Source of the DNA: an uncultured Chthonomonas sp. | GTDB lineage: Bacteria > Armatimonadota > Chthonomonadetes > Chthonomonadales > CAJBBX01 | Direction of reading: 5' to 3' | Length of the DNA stretch: 64,000 nt | Assembly: GCA_903885605.1 (NCBI GenBank) | Contig: CAISJD010000020.1 | Location: 1-64,000 of the forward strand | Shown here: positions 1 to 9,460 of the stretch, one piece after another | Position numbering within the stretch: the stretch's first letter is position 1 | Layout: each line of letters opens with the position of its first letter | Made by a program: the position numbers and the translations under genes | Notes under the pieces: model-generated | What the model saw: only the letters and a program-made list of their open reading frames with translations | Databases searched by the model: none | What the model was told of the DNA's origin: nothing

Positions 1-2642
1 ATCCGGACGGTAAGGTCGTCGGCATCGACGATGATCTCGGCCGACCCGTCACCATCCACATCCGCGACGATGACCCCCCTGAGGCCGGCGTCGAACGTCT
101 TGCGCCAGAGGATGGCGCCCTGCCCGTTCCTGTCGGCCAGCGCCACAAGCTCCCCGGTCGGCGTGGCTACCAGGAACTCGTCGCGGCCGTCGCCGTTGAC
201 ATCGGCGGCCGCAATGTTGAACGCGGCGTCTGACCGGGCTCCCAGGTCGACTTTCCAGCGATCCTGGGCCGTCACGGCGTCGGAGCAGTGGAACACCCCG
301 TCATGCGTGATCGATGCCACGTCCCAACCGGCAAGGCGGCCGCGCGGCCGGCCCATGGCGCAGCCGCAGAAGTCCCGCTCATAGATGCTGCCGTAGGACG
401 ACATGGCCAGGCGCCGGCCCGCCGTGTCCAGTACCTCGAGCTTCTCCAGTCCGGGCCCCAGCACCAGCCGGGTCTCGCCTGCCGCACCAAAGGGGCCCAC
501 CATGGGCAAGACGTACTTGGAGCCGTCGGCCCGACCGGGGATATCGTCGTACCAGCCCCGTGCAACGGTCCGCTTAACGCCGCGCTCATCACAGAGCATG
601 TGTTTGCCGTGGTTGTCGATGAAGAACATCCACTGGCCGTTGTCGCGAAAGGCGGCGGCGGGCCGGGGGTACGGACCCTCTTTCGGATCGTACCAGACCC
701 GACGGCCGGCGCCGTCCCAGATGCCTGACGACAGGGTGTGCACCCCTGTCTGCATGCCCACGAACAGGCGCATGGAGGTGTCGCCGTAGGGGAGCATGAG
801 CCCGGGGATCCTCAGCGGCGGATCCGGCAGCTCCAGCCTGATCAGGGGCTTGGGTCGCGCGGCGGCTCCTGCGGTAGGGGTCGGATCGTAGACATAGGCG
901 AGATCCTCCTGCCAATCCACGGCGCAGACCCTCCGGGTGCCGTCCGGGGCCTGCCAGATCGTCGGGACGGAGCCGCGAGCTTCCCACCGTGACTTCCACG
1001 CGCCGCTGCGGGCGAGGTCGGGCACGCCGCCGGTAAGGGTCAGGTCCGTCCGCGCGACCACCAGCTCACGGCGGCCGGAAGCCGAGCAGACCAGCGGCGA
1101 GTAGGCGCCGGACGCGCCCGCAGGGGCGGTCTCGCTCACCTGCAGGTCCGGCAGGACCGCCTCCGTGTCAGGCAACGACGCGAGTACGGCCCTGGCCGTA
1201 CTCGTGATGACGAATGGCTCGATCATGGCCTTGCCGTCTTGCAGCCTCAGCAGGACCTCCGCGGCGTCTTCGCCTGGCCGGCGAATGAGGATGCCCCGCT
1301 TGCCGTCGGAGAGGCGTGGATACGCAAGGCTCTCGCGCCCGGAGAAGAACCCTTGCCACAGGGGTAGCGGCCCCGCGCCGACGGATGGGCTCACGCCCTC
1401 GACGGACGCCACGTCGCGGTAGGTGGCGCCGTCCACGACCTGGAGGGTGGTGATGGGCTTGCGCCGGCGCGACGGCTCCGAGCTGGTGATGATCTCAGGG
1501 CGTCCGTCGCCGTCCAGGTCGTAGCATCCCCAGCAATAGCGGCCCGGCAGATCGGCCAGCGGGGCCTTCCAGCCCACAAACGGGTCGAACACGACGGTGT
1601 GCCACCGCTTGTCGCCGCTGAGGTTGTAGAGGCCGAGGGCCATCTCGCGGCGCCCGTCGCCGTTCAGGTCGGCGAAGGCCGCCACGCTGGGGCGCAACTC
1701 GTAGTCGTCGTCGGGGAGGTCGTGCTCGACCCACTTCGACCACTTGTACTCGAAGCGCTTGCCTCCCACGTTGCGGGCGACGCCGAGGTACTCCTCCACC
1801 TGGCACGAGGCCATCACAGCGTCGGGGTACCCGTCGCCGTCGATATCCTCAGCCTGCAGCAGGCCGTAGGGCCTGCCGGTGCCGCTCTCCCCATCGATGG
1901 GATAGTGGATATCGAACTTCAGCGCGCCCGTGTCCGTGTCGATGACGGCGAAGTAGGTAGGCTTGGCTGCCAGCAGGATCTCCGGCTTGCCGTCCTTGTC
2001 CATATCGGCCAGCACGATGTAGGGTCCGAAGTTGGCCCAGTACTTGTCCTTGTACACCGCGTGCCAGAGCAGGCGCGGCGGCCCCGGACGGGTGAACTCG
2101 AAGCAGAACCCCTCCAGCGTGTTCTGGGGAAAGGCGAACAGGCGTCCGCCCTCGTGTGCCGGCAGGAAGCGGAACCCGCCCTGCTTGGCGCCCGGCGGCG
2201 GGGCCCAGGTCCAGAGCGTCCGGCCCGTGGCCAGGTCCACCAGCGCGTAGCCGCTGTTGCCGGCAGTGGCCAGCACGGCCTCCGCACCGGCCGCCGGGAA
2301 CCGGACGATATCGAGGATCTGCCCGACGCCGAACGTGCTGCGCTGCCAGGCCACCTTGCCGTTCGGGTAGACCACCTCGAGCCCGCCGCCGGACTGGCGC
2401 AGGAAGGCACCCTTGCCGGCCACCCGGATCGGGCGCACGGCGCCGTAGGCCCGCCGTAGGCTGCCGTACCTCCAGACCTCCCGCGGCGCGGTTCGGAACC
2501 GGCCCGGCGCGTCGGCGCGGCCGGTGTTGGCCGCGTCATGCCGGGGCATGGGCCAGAGCCCGGCGGGCGTCCTGACGGCGGGGGGCCGGGCAGGCCCCAT
2601 CAGGGTCGCAACGACCCAGAGCATGGCTAGTGTGTGAAGCAT
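1..2642 (-). CDS. Secreted FG-GAP/VCBS-repeat protein, C-terminus outside window
   Basis: The reading frame is open from the ATG at 2642 to the left edge, so at least 880 residues are present and the stop lies outside. Residues 1-20 form a hydrophobic, signal-peptide-like segment, so export is expected. Calcium-binding-type FG-GAP motifs recur along the chain: DMDKDGKPEI, DIDGDGYPDA, DLNGDGRREM, DLDGDGRPEI, DVNGDGRDEF and DVDGDGSAEI. The family forms beta-propellers that bind ligands or partners outside the cell; no catalytic site is visible. It is the last visible gene of the leftward arm, 52 bp after the DegT gene. It resembles the FG-GAP protein at 24772-27444: both have a W-P-x-x-R block just after the signal peptide. 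The exact role is unknown. Confidence 0.85.
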   Translation of the reverse strand, partial: MLHTLAMLWVVATLMGPARPPAVRTPAGLWPMPRHDAANTGRADAPGRFRTAPREVWRYGSLRRAYGAVRPIRVAGKGAFLRQSGGGLEVVYPNGKVAWQRSTFGVGQILDIVRFPAAGAEAVLATAGNSGYALVDLATGRTLWTWAPPPGAKQGGFRFLPAHEGGRLFAFPQNTLEGFCFEFTRPGPPRLLWHAVYKDKYWANFGPYIVLADMDKDGKPEILLAAKPTYFAVIDTDTGALKFDIHYPIDGESGTGRPYGLLQAEDIDGDGYPDAVMASCQVEEYLGVARNVGGKRFEYKWSKWVEHDLPDDDYELRPSVAAFADLNGDGRREMALGLYNLSGDKRWHTVVFDPFVGWKAPLADLPGRYCWGCYDLDGDGRPEIITSSEPSRRRKPITTLQVVDGATYRDVASVEGVSPSVGAGPLPLWQGFFSGRESLAYPRLSDGKRGILIRRPGEDAAEVLLRLQDGKAMIEPFVITSTARAVLASLPDTEAVLPDLQVSETAPAGASGAYSPLVCSASGRRELVVARTDLTLTGGVPDLARSGAWKSRWEARGSVPTIWQAPDGTRRVCAVDWQEDLAYVYDPTPTAGAAARPKPLIRLELPDPPLRIPGLMLPYGDTSMRLFVGMQTGVHTLSSGIWDGAGRRVWYDPKEGPYPRPAAAFRDNGQWMFFIDNHGKHMLCDERGVKRTVARGWYDDIPGRADGSKYVLPMVGPFGAAGETRLVLGPGLEKLEVLDTAGRRLAMSSYGSIYERDFCGCAMGRPRGRLAGWDVASITHDGVFHCSDAVTAQDRWKVDLGARSDAAFNIAAADVNGDGRDEFLVATPTGELVALADRNGQGAILWRKTFDAGLRGVIVADVDGDGSAEIIVDADDLTVR

Positions 2643-2694
2643 GGTGGCCGCCCCTTTCGCTCTGAGCCGCCGCCGGCAAGAGCCGGCAGGACGA

Positions 2695-3939
2695 TCAGCG
2701 CCCGCCTCGCGCCGACAGCCAGCAGGCGACCTTGCGGATGCCCGCGGCGGTCTCCTCCAGGTCGGCCTGGGTGTAGCCCTCGTTCACGCCGAGCATCACG
2801 CAGTCGCGCAGTATCCGCTCGGCCTCCGGGCAGAGGCCCGGTCCATACTCCTGCGCTGCATAGGCATGCGTGCCGCGCCGGAACGCACTATGCTCGGAGA
2901 AGACCGGGTAGCAGTAGACCGGAGTACCGATGTAGTGCGCACCGACGCCGATGCCCTCGGCGCTGACGGCGGCGGCGAACTCATCCGCATCGGCGCCCAG
3001 TTGCTCGGGAACCACCTGCATCATGTAGAACCACCAGGAGGGGTTACAGCCCGGCGTGGGCTGCGGCGTGCGGACGCCCGGCAGTCCCGCCAGGCGCTCG
3101 TTGAGCGCCTCGCACCAGGAGCGGCGCCGGGCCACGATGCCCTCCAGCTTGGCCAGCTGCGCCAGCGCGACGGCGCCCTGCAGCTCCGTGAGGCGGTAGT
3201 TTGCAGCAAGGAAGGCGGGGTTCCGCATGGCGACGCCGGGCCGGCGGTCATAGGACTTGTCGGTGGCGAGCCGCAGCCGCACGGCCAGTTCGTCGTCATC
3301 GGTGACCACCATCCCGCCATCGCCGCAGGAGATGTGCTTGAACTCGTTCAGGCTGAAGCAGCCGATGCGGCCCACCGTGCCGATGGGCTTGCCGCGCCAG
3401 GTGCACCCGAACGCCTGTGCGCAATCCTCCACCAGGGCGATGTCGCGCTCGGAGCAGATCGCCATGAGCGCGTCCAGGTCGCAGGCGTTCCCGGCCAGGT
3501 GCACTGCCACCACCGCCCGTGTCCTATCGGTGATCCGGGCGCCGACCGAGGCCGGATCCATGGTCCCGGTGGCGGCGTCGAGATCCGCGAAGATCGGCAC
3601 GGCTCCCTGGAACAGGATCGGGATCACAGACCCCATGTCCGTGATGGGCGCGACGATCACCTCGTCACCCGGTGAGATTCCCAGCGCCATGAGCGCGGCA
3701 TGGATGGACGCGGTGCCGCTGCTGGTGGCGATGGTATGCGCTACGCCGTTCATGGAGGAGAAGGCGGCCTCGAGGGCCTTCACCTTGCTGCCCGACGAGT
3801 AGAAGAGGGTCTGCTGCTGGATCGCCTCCTCCAACTGCGCCAGTTCGTCGGCGCCGTAGCGCGTATCCCGACCGTAGGGTGTGACCTTGGCTTTTGGGCC
3901 GCCCGCTATGGCCGGCAGCGGAGGCTGATCGCACGTCAT
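2695..3939 (-). CDS. DegT/DnrJ/EryC1/StrS-family PLP aminotransferase
   Basis: 414 residues, the normal length for sugar aminotransferases of the DegT/StrS family. These transfer an amino group, usually from glutamate or glutamine, to a keto-sugar or keto-cyclitol in the cytoplasm. The Schiff-base lysine is K201 in SLNEFKHISCGDGG, and the pyridine-N-binding aspartate is D172 in VEDCAQAFG. The TSSGTASIH loop (from about residue 72) fits the phosphate-binding region. The start is supported by CAGGAG eight bases upstream. It sits between a Gfo/Idh dehydrogenase and the FG-GAP gene. It shares length and a PITDxG signature with the DegT protein at 13829, so the two look like paralogues. The substrate is unknown; amino-sugar formation or the reverse reaction are both possible. 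Confidence 0.88.
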   Translation of the reverse strand: MTCDQPPLPAIAGGPKAKVTPYGRDTRYGADELAQLEEAIQQQTLFYSSGSKVKALEAAFSSMNGVAHTIATSSGTASIHAALMALGISPGDEVIVAPITDMGSVIPILFQGAVPIFADLDAATGTMDPASVGARITDRTRAVVAVHLAGNACDLDALMAICSERDIALVEDCAQAFGCTWRGKPIGTVGRIGCFSLNEFKHISCGDGGMVVTDDDELAVRLRLATDKSYDRRPGVAMRNPAFLAANYRLTELQGAVALAQLAKLEGIVARRRSWCEALNERLAGLPGVRTPQPTPGCNPSWWFYMMQVVPEQLGADADEFAAAVSAEGIGVGAHYIGTPVYCYPVFSEHSAFRRGTHAYAAQEYGPGLCPEAERILRDCVMLGVNEGYTQADLEETAAGIRKVACWLSARGGR

Positions 3940-3989
3940 GTGTTCTACTCCTGTTTGCGTGAGCGCGAGCCGCCGGGATAGGCGGCTCC

Positions 3990-5018
3990 TCAGGTTCCGA
4001 GCCGTTGGTTCGGGTATGCCTTCCGGTATATCCGGTTCAGCGCGTCCACTCCCGGCCGGGCATCGTCTCCGCTGACCAGAGGCTTCCGGCCGTCCCGCAC
4101 CGCCTCCACGAAGTCGGCAAAGAGCGCCTCATGACCCATCATGCTGATGGACATGGGGTCCGCGCGGCCGCCCAGGCCGGCCGCCTCCTGCGGGACCTCC
4201 CGGAGGCAGTCGGCCCCGTCCACGCCGAAAGTAACCACTCGGGCATCGTCAAACGAGGCCGACCCCGACGTGCCGTACACCTCCACGCGGGAACAGAGCG
4301 GGGGCGAGCAGCAGGTGGTGGCCTCAATGACGCCCCGGCAGCCGCTCTCGAAGCGCACCACGGCCAGCGCGTGGTCCTCGGCTTCCATGTCGTGCCCCAC
4401 GGCCTGCAGGTTCGCGTACTCCACCTCCGCCACCGGGCCCGCCATCCAGCAGAGGTGGTCGATGGCATGGATCGCCTGGTTGGCCAGCACGCCCCCGTCC
4501 ATGGCCCAGGTGCCGCGCCAGCCGGCAGCATCGTAGTACTCCTGCGACCGCCACCACTTGATGTACGCGCAGCAAGAGAGCAGGCGGCCCATGCGCCCCT
4601 GGTGGATGGCTCGTGTGACCGCCCCGGCGCCGGCGTAGGTTCGGCGCTGGAGGATACAGGCCAGCGTGAGCCGCCGCGACCGGCACGCGGCGATGAGGCG
4701 ATCCGCCTTCTCGATGCTCAGGTCCAGCGGCTTCTCGCAGATGACGTGGAGCCCCGCATCGGCCGCCGCCAGGCCCTGGTCGGCGTGGAGGCCGGACGGC
4801 GTCGCGATATCCACGGCGTCGATGAGGCCCGACGCGAGCATGGCGCCCAGGTCAGCGAAAGCCGCCGCGCCCGCCTGCGCCGCAGCTGCCTCGGAACGCT
4901 CGCGGGCCGTATCGAACACCGCCGCCAGCCGCGCGCCGGGGGTCCGGCCCCATACCGTCGCATGCCCCTGCCCCATGGCCCCACAGCCGATGAGCCCGAT
5001 CCTGAGTTCCTGCGCCAT
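3990..5018 (-). CDS. Gfo/Idh/MocA-family oxidoreductase
   Basis: 342 residues. The N-terminal Rossmann motif GLIGCGAMGQGH (residues 8-19) binds NAD(P), the signature EKP is at 95-97, and the catalytic-type histidine is in QAIHAIDH (H184, D187). Enzymes of this family oxidise or reduce sugars, cyclitols and their derivatives. The ATG at 5018 is chosen because the longer open frame runs inside the neighbouring aminotransferase gene and has no Rossmann start. It lies 14 bp after that aminotransferase and 50 bp before the DegT gene. A dehydrogenase next to two aminotransferases would fit oxidation of a hydroxyl to a ketone followed by transamination, which is inference. Confidence 0.88.
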   Translation of the reverse strand: MAQELRIGLIGCGAMGQGHATVWGRTPGARLAAVFDTARERSEAAAAQAGAAAFADLGAMLASGLIDAVDIATPSGLHADQGLAAADAGLHVICEKPLDLSIEKADRLIAACRSRRLTLACILQRRTYAGAGAVTRAIHQGRMGRLLSCCAYIKWWRSQEYYDAAGWRGTWAMDGGVLANQAIHAIDHLCWMAGPVAEVEYANLQAVGHDMEAEDHALAVVRFESGCRGVIEATTCCSPPLCSRVEVYGTSGSASFDDARVVTFGVDGADCLREVPQEAAGLGGRADPMSISMMGHEALFADFVEAVRDGRKPLVSGDDARPGVDALNRIYRKAYPNQRLGT

Positions 5019-5032
5019 GGCCGCCCCTCCGC

Positions 5033-6397
5033 CTAGATCGCTTCCGCTACGGCCTCGCCCAGGGCGCAGAGCCCGTCGCGGATGGCCTCCTCCGTGATGG
5101 TCAGCGGCGGGCTGATTTTCACGCATGCCCCGCCGAACCCAACCGGCGCGAAGAAGAGCAGGCCTTTTTGGAAGCACTTCTCCACGATCCGGTGGGCCAG
5201 GTCCGGGTTCGGCTCCTTCCCGCCCGGCTGCACCATCTGCAGTCCGGCCACCAATCCCTTGCCATGGACGCAACCCACATGGTTCGGGTGCGCGCCCTGG
5301 ATCTGAAGCAGGCCGGGCACGAGGACGCCCTCCATCCGGCGTGCGTTCTCCACCAGGCCCTGCTCCATGATGGTCCGGATGCTCGCCAGCGCGGCCCGGC
5401 AGCAGACCGGATTGCCGGTATGGGTGCTTGTCATGCTGCCCGGCGGGTAGAGGTCCATGATGTCGGCGCGCCCGAGGACCGCGCCCAGCGGCAGCGAGCT
5501 GGTGATCCCCTTGCCGCAGGTGATGAGGTCCGGCGTCACGCCGTAGTGCTCGAAGCCCCAGAACGTGCCGCACCGGCCGAAGCCCGCCTGCACCTCGTCG
5601 AAGATGAGCGCCACGCCGTGCTCGTCGCACCACCGGCGCAGGTCCTGGGCGTATGCCGGCGGCAGGAAGTCGGGACCTACCCCTTGATAGGTCTCCGAGA
5701 TCACGCCGGCGATCCGGTCCGGCCCCACCCCCAGCCCGTCCAGCGCCCGGAGGAAGGAGCTGAAGCCGGTATCGGTGACCCGGTAGCCGTCAGGGAAGGG
5801 AATGTGGTGGATGTCGGGGTCCAGGTTACCGATCCATGCGTGCCCGCCGCCCAGGGTGCCCATCTGCTGGGACCCCATGGTGCGGCCATGGAAGGCCTGG
5901 CTGAAGCTGATGATGCCGATCTTCCGAGGCCCGCCCGTATGCGCACCCCAGGTGCGGGCCAGCTTCAGCGCACACTCGGTGGTCTCGGAGCCGGTCGTGA
6001 GGAGGAAGCACTTGCTGAGGCCCGCAGGGGCGACGCTCACCAGCAGCTCCACCAGCTCCGACCTGACAGCGCTGGGGAAGCAGTAGTTGTGCAACAGGCC
6101 ATGCTGCACCTGGTCGATGATCGCCTCGCGCACCGCCGGATGGCCGTGCCCGGCGTTGGTGACGAGCACCCCGGAGGACCAATCCAGCCACTTGTTGCCG
6201 TAGGCGTCGTAGACGTTGACATCCTCGGCCCGGTCCCAGACGATGGGGGGCTGGCCGGACATGGAGCGCGGCTCATGCTCCAGCAGGCTCCGCAACACCG
6301 GCAGCGAATCCGGGTGCGGCACCGGTGTGCAGATCCGGCGGAACGGCGTCTCTACCGGCGGAACGGTCTTCGGCGTCACGTCGAAGGGCTTGCCCAT
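5033..6397 (-). CDS. Class III PLP aminotransferase (acetylornithine/GABA-aminotransferase type)
   Basis: 454 residues, the usual size of class III (fold type I) aminotransferases that act on terminal amines or semialdehydes. The sequence shows the TGSETTECALKLART block (about 135-149), the PLP-contacting D267 in LIFDEVQAGFGR, and the PLP lysine K296 in CGKGITSS. AAGGAG lies just before the ATG. It is the second aminotransferase type in this leftward arm, placed between two Gfo/Idh genes. The related families include acetylornithine, 4-aminobutyrate and 2,2-dialkylglycine enzymes; the residues seen do not separate them. Confidence 0.88.
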   Translation of the reverse strand: MGKPFDVTPKTVPPVETPFRRICTPVPHPDSLPVLRSLLEHEPRSMSGQPPIVWDRAEDVNVYDAYGNKWLDWSSGVLVTNAGHGHPAVREAIIDQVQHGLLHNYCFPSAVRSELVELLVSVAPAGLSKCFLLTTGSETTECALKLARTWGAHTGGPRKIGIISFSQAFHGRTMGSQQMGTLGGGHAWIGNLDPDIHHIPFPDGYRVTDTGFSSFLRALDGLGVGPDRIAGVISETYQGVGPDFLPPAYAQDLRRWCDEHGVALIFDEVQAGFGRCGTFWGFEHYGVTPDLITCGKGITSSLPLGAVLGRADIMDLYPPGSMTSTHTGNPVCCRAALASIRTIMEQGLVENARRMEGVLVPGLLQIQGAHPNHVGCVHGKGLVAGLQMVQPGGKEPNPDLAHRIVEKCFQKGLLFFAPVGFGGACVKISPPLTITEEAIRDGLCALGEAVAEAI

Positions 6398-6460
6398 CGC
6401 ATGCTCCTTGTTACTGGCTCGCAGGCCGCGCCGCAGGGGCGGGCCATCTACGGCATGTCC

Positions 6461-7639
6461 CTACAGGTAGGCCGCGGCGTCGCCGCCAAGCTCCTCGCGC
6501 ACCAGCGCCTCGACATCCACCTGTGCGCCCCGCGTCGCGCCTCCCGGGAGGCAGTCGCCGGACGCGAGGCTCTTCTCGGCGGCCTGCAGGATCACGGTGG
6601 TCCAGAAGCCCAGCTCCACGGGATCCAGTAGCTGGTCGCGCTCCTGGGCCGGCATCTCGCCGCGCCGTGCGCGCAGGAGCTTGCCGTAGAGCCTGCCGGG
6701 CCTGCTGATCCCATAGCCGCTCACGGACCCGTCAGGCTCGAAGTTGCGGAACAGCGGATTACGCTCCTGGATGCCCTCGGCGGCAAGCTCCCGGAAGCCG
6801 GGAGTATCGAGCCCCAGGTCAACCATGCCGTTGGTGCAGATGAGCCTGGCCGACTGGACGGTGGTGGCGTGGGCGCTGTTGGGCAGGTGCCAGCCGGTGA
6901 GGATGTGGGCTATGCCGCCGTTCTCAAAGGTCACCTCGGTATCGCACATGTCGCAGCCCTTCGAGGAGATGGGCCGGAGCGACGCGAGCTTCTGGTTCCA
7001 TGATGAGGCGCGCACGGTGACGGGCCGCAGGCCGATGATGCTCAGCAGCGCGTCTGCCATATGCACGGTGAGGAATGAGATGGGCGAGTTCTTCTCTACG
7101 AAGTCCGGCGAGGCGAAGAAGCGGGGCTCATGGTTCGGATCTGCCACCATCAGCTTGTCCAGCATGTACCAGACAGAACACTGGTACTCCCCGTAGTCTC
7201 CACGCCGGTAGCGTGCCGCGGCCTCGCGGATGCGTGGGTCGTCCCGTTTGTGGAAGTCGACCACCAGCAGCCTGCCGCTCGTCCGGGCGGCGTCGATCAT
7301 GGCATGCGCCGCGCCGATGGTGTCGGCCAGAGGCTTGGGAACCAGCACGTCCAGCCCCGACCGGAGCGCACGGACCGTAGGCTCCTCGTGCAGGCTGTCC
7401 GGCGTGTTAACCTGCACGGCGTCCAGTTCCGTGCCGGACATCATCTCCACATAGCTGGAGTACCGGCGGTCCAAGGGGATGCCGTATGGATCGCAAAACG
7501 CCGAGAGGGCCGCCGCGCTGGGGTCGGCCGCGGCCTCCACCGAGAGGAGGCGGCTGTAGTCGCTGTGGAAGTAGAGGTGCCGGTAGATCTCGCGCACCAC
7601 GGACCCCGTGCCTATGATCCCCAGACGCAGTCTGTCCAT
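6461..7639 (-). CDS. Gfo/Idh/MocA-family oxidoreductase
   Basis: 392 residues. The N-terminus carries the dinucleotide-binding motif LGIIGTGSVVREI. The usual E-K-P signature is changed to VPKPLAD, keeping the lysine and proline. A conserved-looking HMADALLSI segment occupies the place of the catalytic His/Asp block. TAGGAG precedes the ATG. The gene is 36 bp after the M20 hydrolase and 63 bp before the class III aminotransferase, so it is very likely co-transcribed. It is only distantly similar to the other Gfo/Idh proteins here, so it probably acts on a different intermediate. Cytoplasmic. Confidence 0.82.
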   Translation of the reverse strand: MDRLRLGIIGTGSVVREIYRHLYFHSDYSRLLSVEAAADPSAAALSAFCDPYGIPLDRRYSSYVEMMSGTELDAVQVNTPDSLHEEPTVRALRSGLDVLVPKPLADTIGAAHAMIDAARTSGRLLVVDFHKRDDPRIREAAARYRRGDYGEYQCSVWYMLDKLMVADPNHEPRFFASPDFVEKNSPISFLTVHMADALLSIIGLRPVTVRASSWNQKLASLRPISSKGCDMCDTEVTFENGGIAHILTGWHLPNSAHATTVQSARLICTNGMVDLGLDTPGFRELAAEGIQERNPLFRNFEPDGSVSGYGISRPGRLYGKLLRARRGEMPAQERDQLLDPVELGFWTTVILQAAEKSLASGDCLPGGATRGAQVDVEALVREELGGDAAAYL

Positions 7640-7675
7640 GCTAGTGGCTCCTATTACCGGTTGTGCTGTGGCGGC

Positions 7676-9388
7676 CTAGCCGGCGGCGGGCGCCGCCTGG
7701 CACCGCTTGATGATGAAGTAGGCCAGGAACTCGGCAAACCGCGCCAGTTCGTCCAGGTCCATCTGCTCGCCGTCGGAATGCGCGTGTACCAGGTGCCCCG
7801 GTCCGCCGGTGAGGACCGTGGCTTCGGGCCGCTCATGCGCGAAGATCCTGGAGTCACAGGATACATCCCAGCCGCGCAACGGGGCGCCGTTCCAGATCGA
7901 CGCCAGCTTGGCGGCCTCGACGGCATCCAGGGCGGCTTCGGCATCGGGATTGCCTGCGAACGCGGCATTGTGCAGCTTGTCGTAGGTGACGGAGAGGAAC
8001 TCCTCCGCCCGCTCGGTGCGGCCCGCCAGCCGGAGGTAGGCTTCGGCGCCGCGCATGACGGCATCGGCGAGGCGGCGCTGCACTTCGGGCAGCTCGTGGG
8101 TCGGCACGAACCCCTGTCCACCCTCCATGACCAGCCGCGCCTGGTCGTCCCAGCCCTGGAGGGCCAGGCTCACCGTTCCGCCGCACCGCCGCTCCAGCGT
8201 GGCCCGGCTCGCCATGGTAGCTCGCGCCATGGAGGCCATCTTGGTGATGGCGCCGTCATTCAGCAGGATGGAGCCCATATGGCCGGTGGACCCATGCACC
8301 ACCACCGAGTAGCCGTTGGCCGTCCGCTCCAGTTCGTAGTGCTTGGCGACCTTGGGTTGGCCGGTCTGGGGGTCCAGCACCTTGGTCTTGTCACCGTAGA
8401 CGCCGATGTACTCCGACAGGCCGCTCTCCAGCACATCGGATACCAGGTCCATGGCCTCGTCGAGGAGGTCGGGCGCGGCGGGCTCCACCAGGATGTCGAA
8501 GGCCACGCGGCCGTTGATCCTTGAGGGATGCTCGCCGAAGCCGCCCAGGATGCCGTGGCAGGTCTGCACGGGCCGGTGCAGAAAGAGCGGGTGCCGGCTC
8601 TCGGACTTGATGGCGCGCCCCTCGCGCTCCATCTCGGCGGTGATATAGGCCGAAGCCTCGAAGAGGTTAGCTCCGGGCAGCCGGCCTTCCACCTTGTACC
8701 AGACCGCGCCCCGGTTGGCCGGGTGGATCACGGCGGAAGTGCATTCGAGCACGAGGAGGGTGTCATACCGCCGGTTCACATCGCCGTCCAACGCCAGGGA
8801 GAGCGAGCCGTTGCCGCCTGTCTCCTCATCGATGACGAACATGGCCGTGAGGTTTCGGCCCAGGGACGCGCCGCTCTCCGCAAGCCAGTCCGATACCAGC
8901 GACAGGGCGCCCACGATGGCCGTCAGCGGCCCCTTGTCATCGCAGGAGCCGCGTCCGGTGATGGCCGCGCCCTCCCGCCGCGGCGGGATGTACGGGCGAA
9001 CCACGTCGATATGCGCGTTGAGGGCCAGTCCCGGCAGGTCGGGGCGCTCACCATCCGCATAGAACAGCAGGTTGCCTCGGCCGGCATACGCGCCGGCCAC
9101 GTCCAGCGGCGCGCCGCCGGCTCCATCGCTGGTGTAGTAGGGCCTGGAGTAGTAGGGATGCCCGGCAATGGCCGGGTCGATGGCCTTCTTCACGGTTCGT
9201 GATCCGGCCAGGCCGGGCAGGTGCAGCTCCTGCTCGATGCGCGCGAAGACACGGGCCTCGGCGGCGGCAAGGGCCTCCACGTCCGCCACCGGCGTCGTGT
9301 CCACCGCGCAGATATCCATGAGCAAGGCGGCGAGCCTCTCGCGAAACTCCGGGCTCCGCGCCGACCGGGTGATCGATTGCATATCCAT
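7676..9388 (-). CDS. M20-family metallohydrolase (ArgE/DapE/carboxypeptidase type)
   Basis: 570 residues, longer than the usual 380-450 of the family. Metal-site motifs are clear: NAHIDVV (H126, D128), GRGSCDDKGP (D151) and IDEETGG (general base E188 with E189), with a late histidine in HAHSDGEQ near the C-terminus. Family members hydrolyse N-acyl, N-carbamoyl or peptide bonds of amino acids with one or two zinc ions. The N-terminal 100 residues before the first metal ligand and a middle insertion account for the extra length. It sits between an SDR epimerase and a Gfo/Idh gene. The substrate is not deducible; an N-acylated amino sugar or amino acid is plausible in this context. Confidence 0.85.
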   Translation of the reverse strand: MDMQSITRSARSPEFRERLAALLMDICAVDTTPVADVEALAAAEARVFARIEQELHLPGLAGSRTVKKAIDPAIAGHPYYSRPYYTSDGAGGAPLDVAGAYAGRGNLLFYADGERPDLPGLALNAHIDVVRPYIPPRREGAAITGRGSCDDKGPLTAIVGALSLVSDWLAESGASLGRNLTAMFVIDEETGGNGSLSLALDGDVNRRYDTLLVLECTSAVIHPANRGAVWYKVEGRLPGANLFEASAYITAEMEREGRAIKSESRHPLFLHRPVQTCHGILGGFGEHPSRINGRVAFDILVEPAAPDLLDEAMDLVSDVLESGLSEYIGVYGDKTKVLDPQTGQPKVAKHYELERTANGYSVVVHGSTGHMGSILLNDGAITKMASMARATMASRATLERRCGGTVSLALQGWDDQARLVMEGGQGFVPTHELPEVQRRLADAVMRGAEAYLRLAGRTERAEEFLSVTYDKLHNAAFAGNPDAEAALDAVEAAKLASIWNGAPLRGWDVSCDSRIFAHERPEATVLTGGPGHLVHAHSDGEQMDLDELARFAEFLAYFIIKRCQAAPAAG

Positions 9389-9460
9389 GTTAGCCGCTTC
9401 CCATGGGGCGTGGTCCGCCGCCCGGTTCGGGCGCCTCGGGCGCCTCGGTGATAGGGTGCG

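Noticed and set aside
1599-2459. Long open frame on the + strand opposite the FG-GAP gene
   Set aside because: It is the antisense shadow of a high-GC coding region; the - strand frame carries repeated FG-GAP motifs and a signal peptide.
5019-5633. N-terminal extension of the Gfo/Idh gene at 3990
   Set aside because: It lies inside the class III aminotransferase gene in another frame, and the Rossmann motif begins right after the ATG at 5018.
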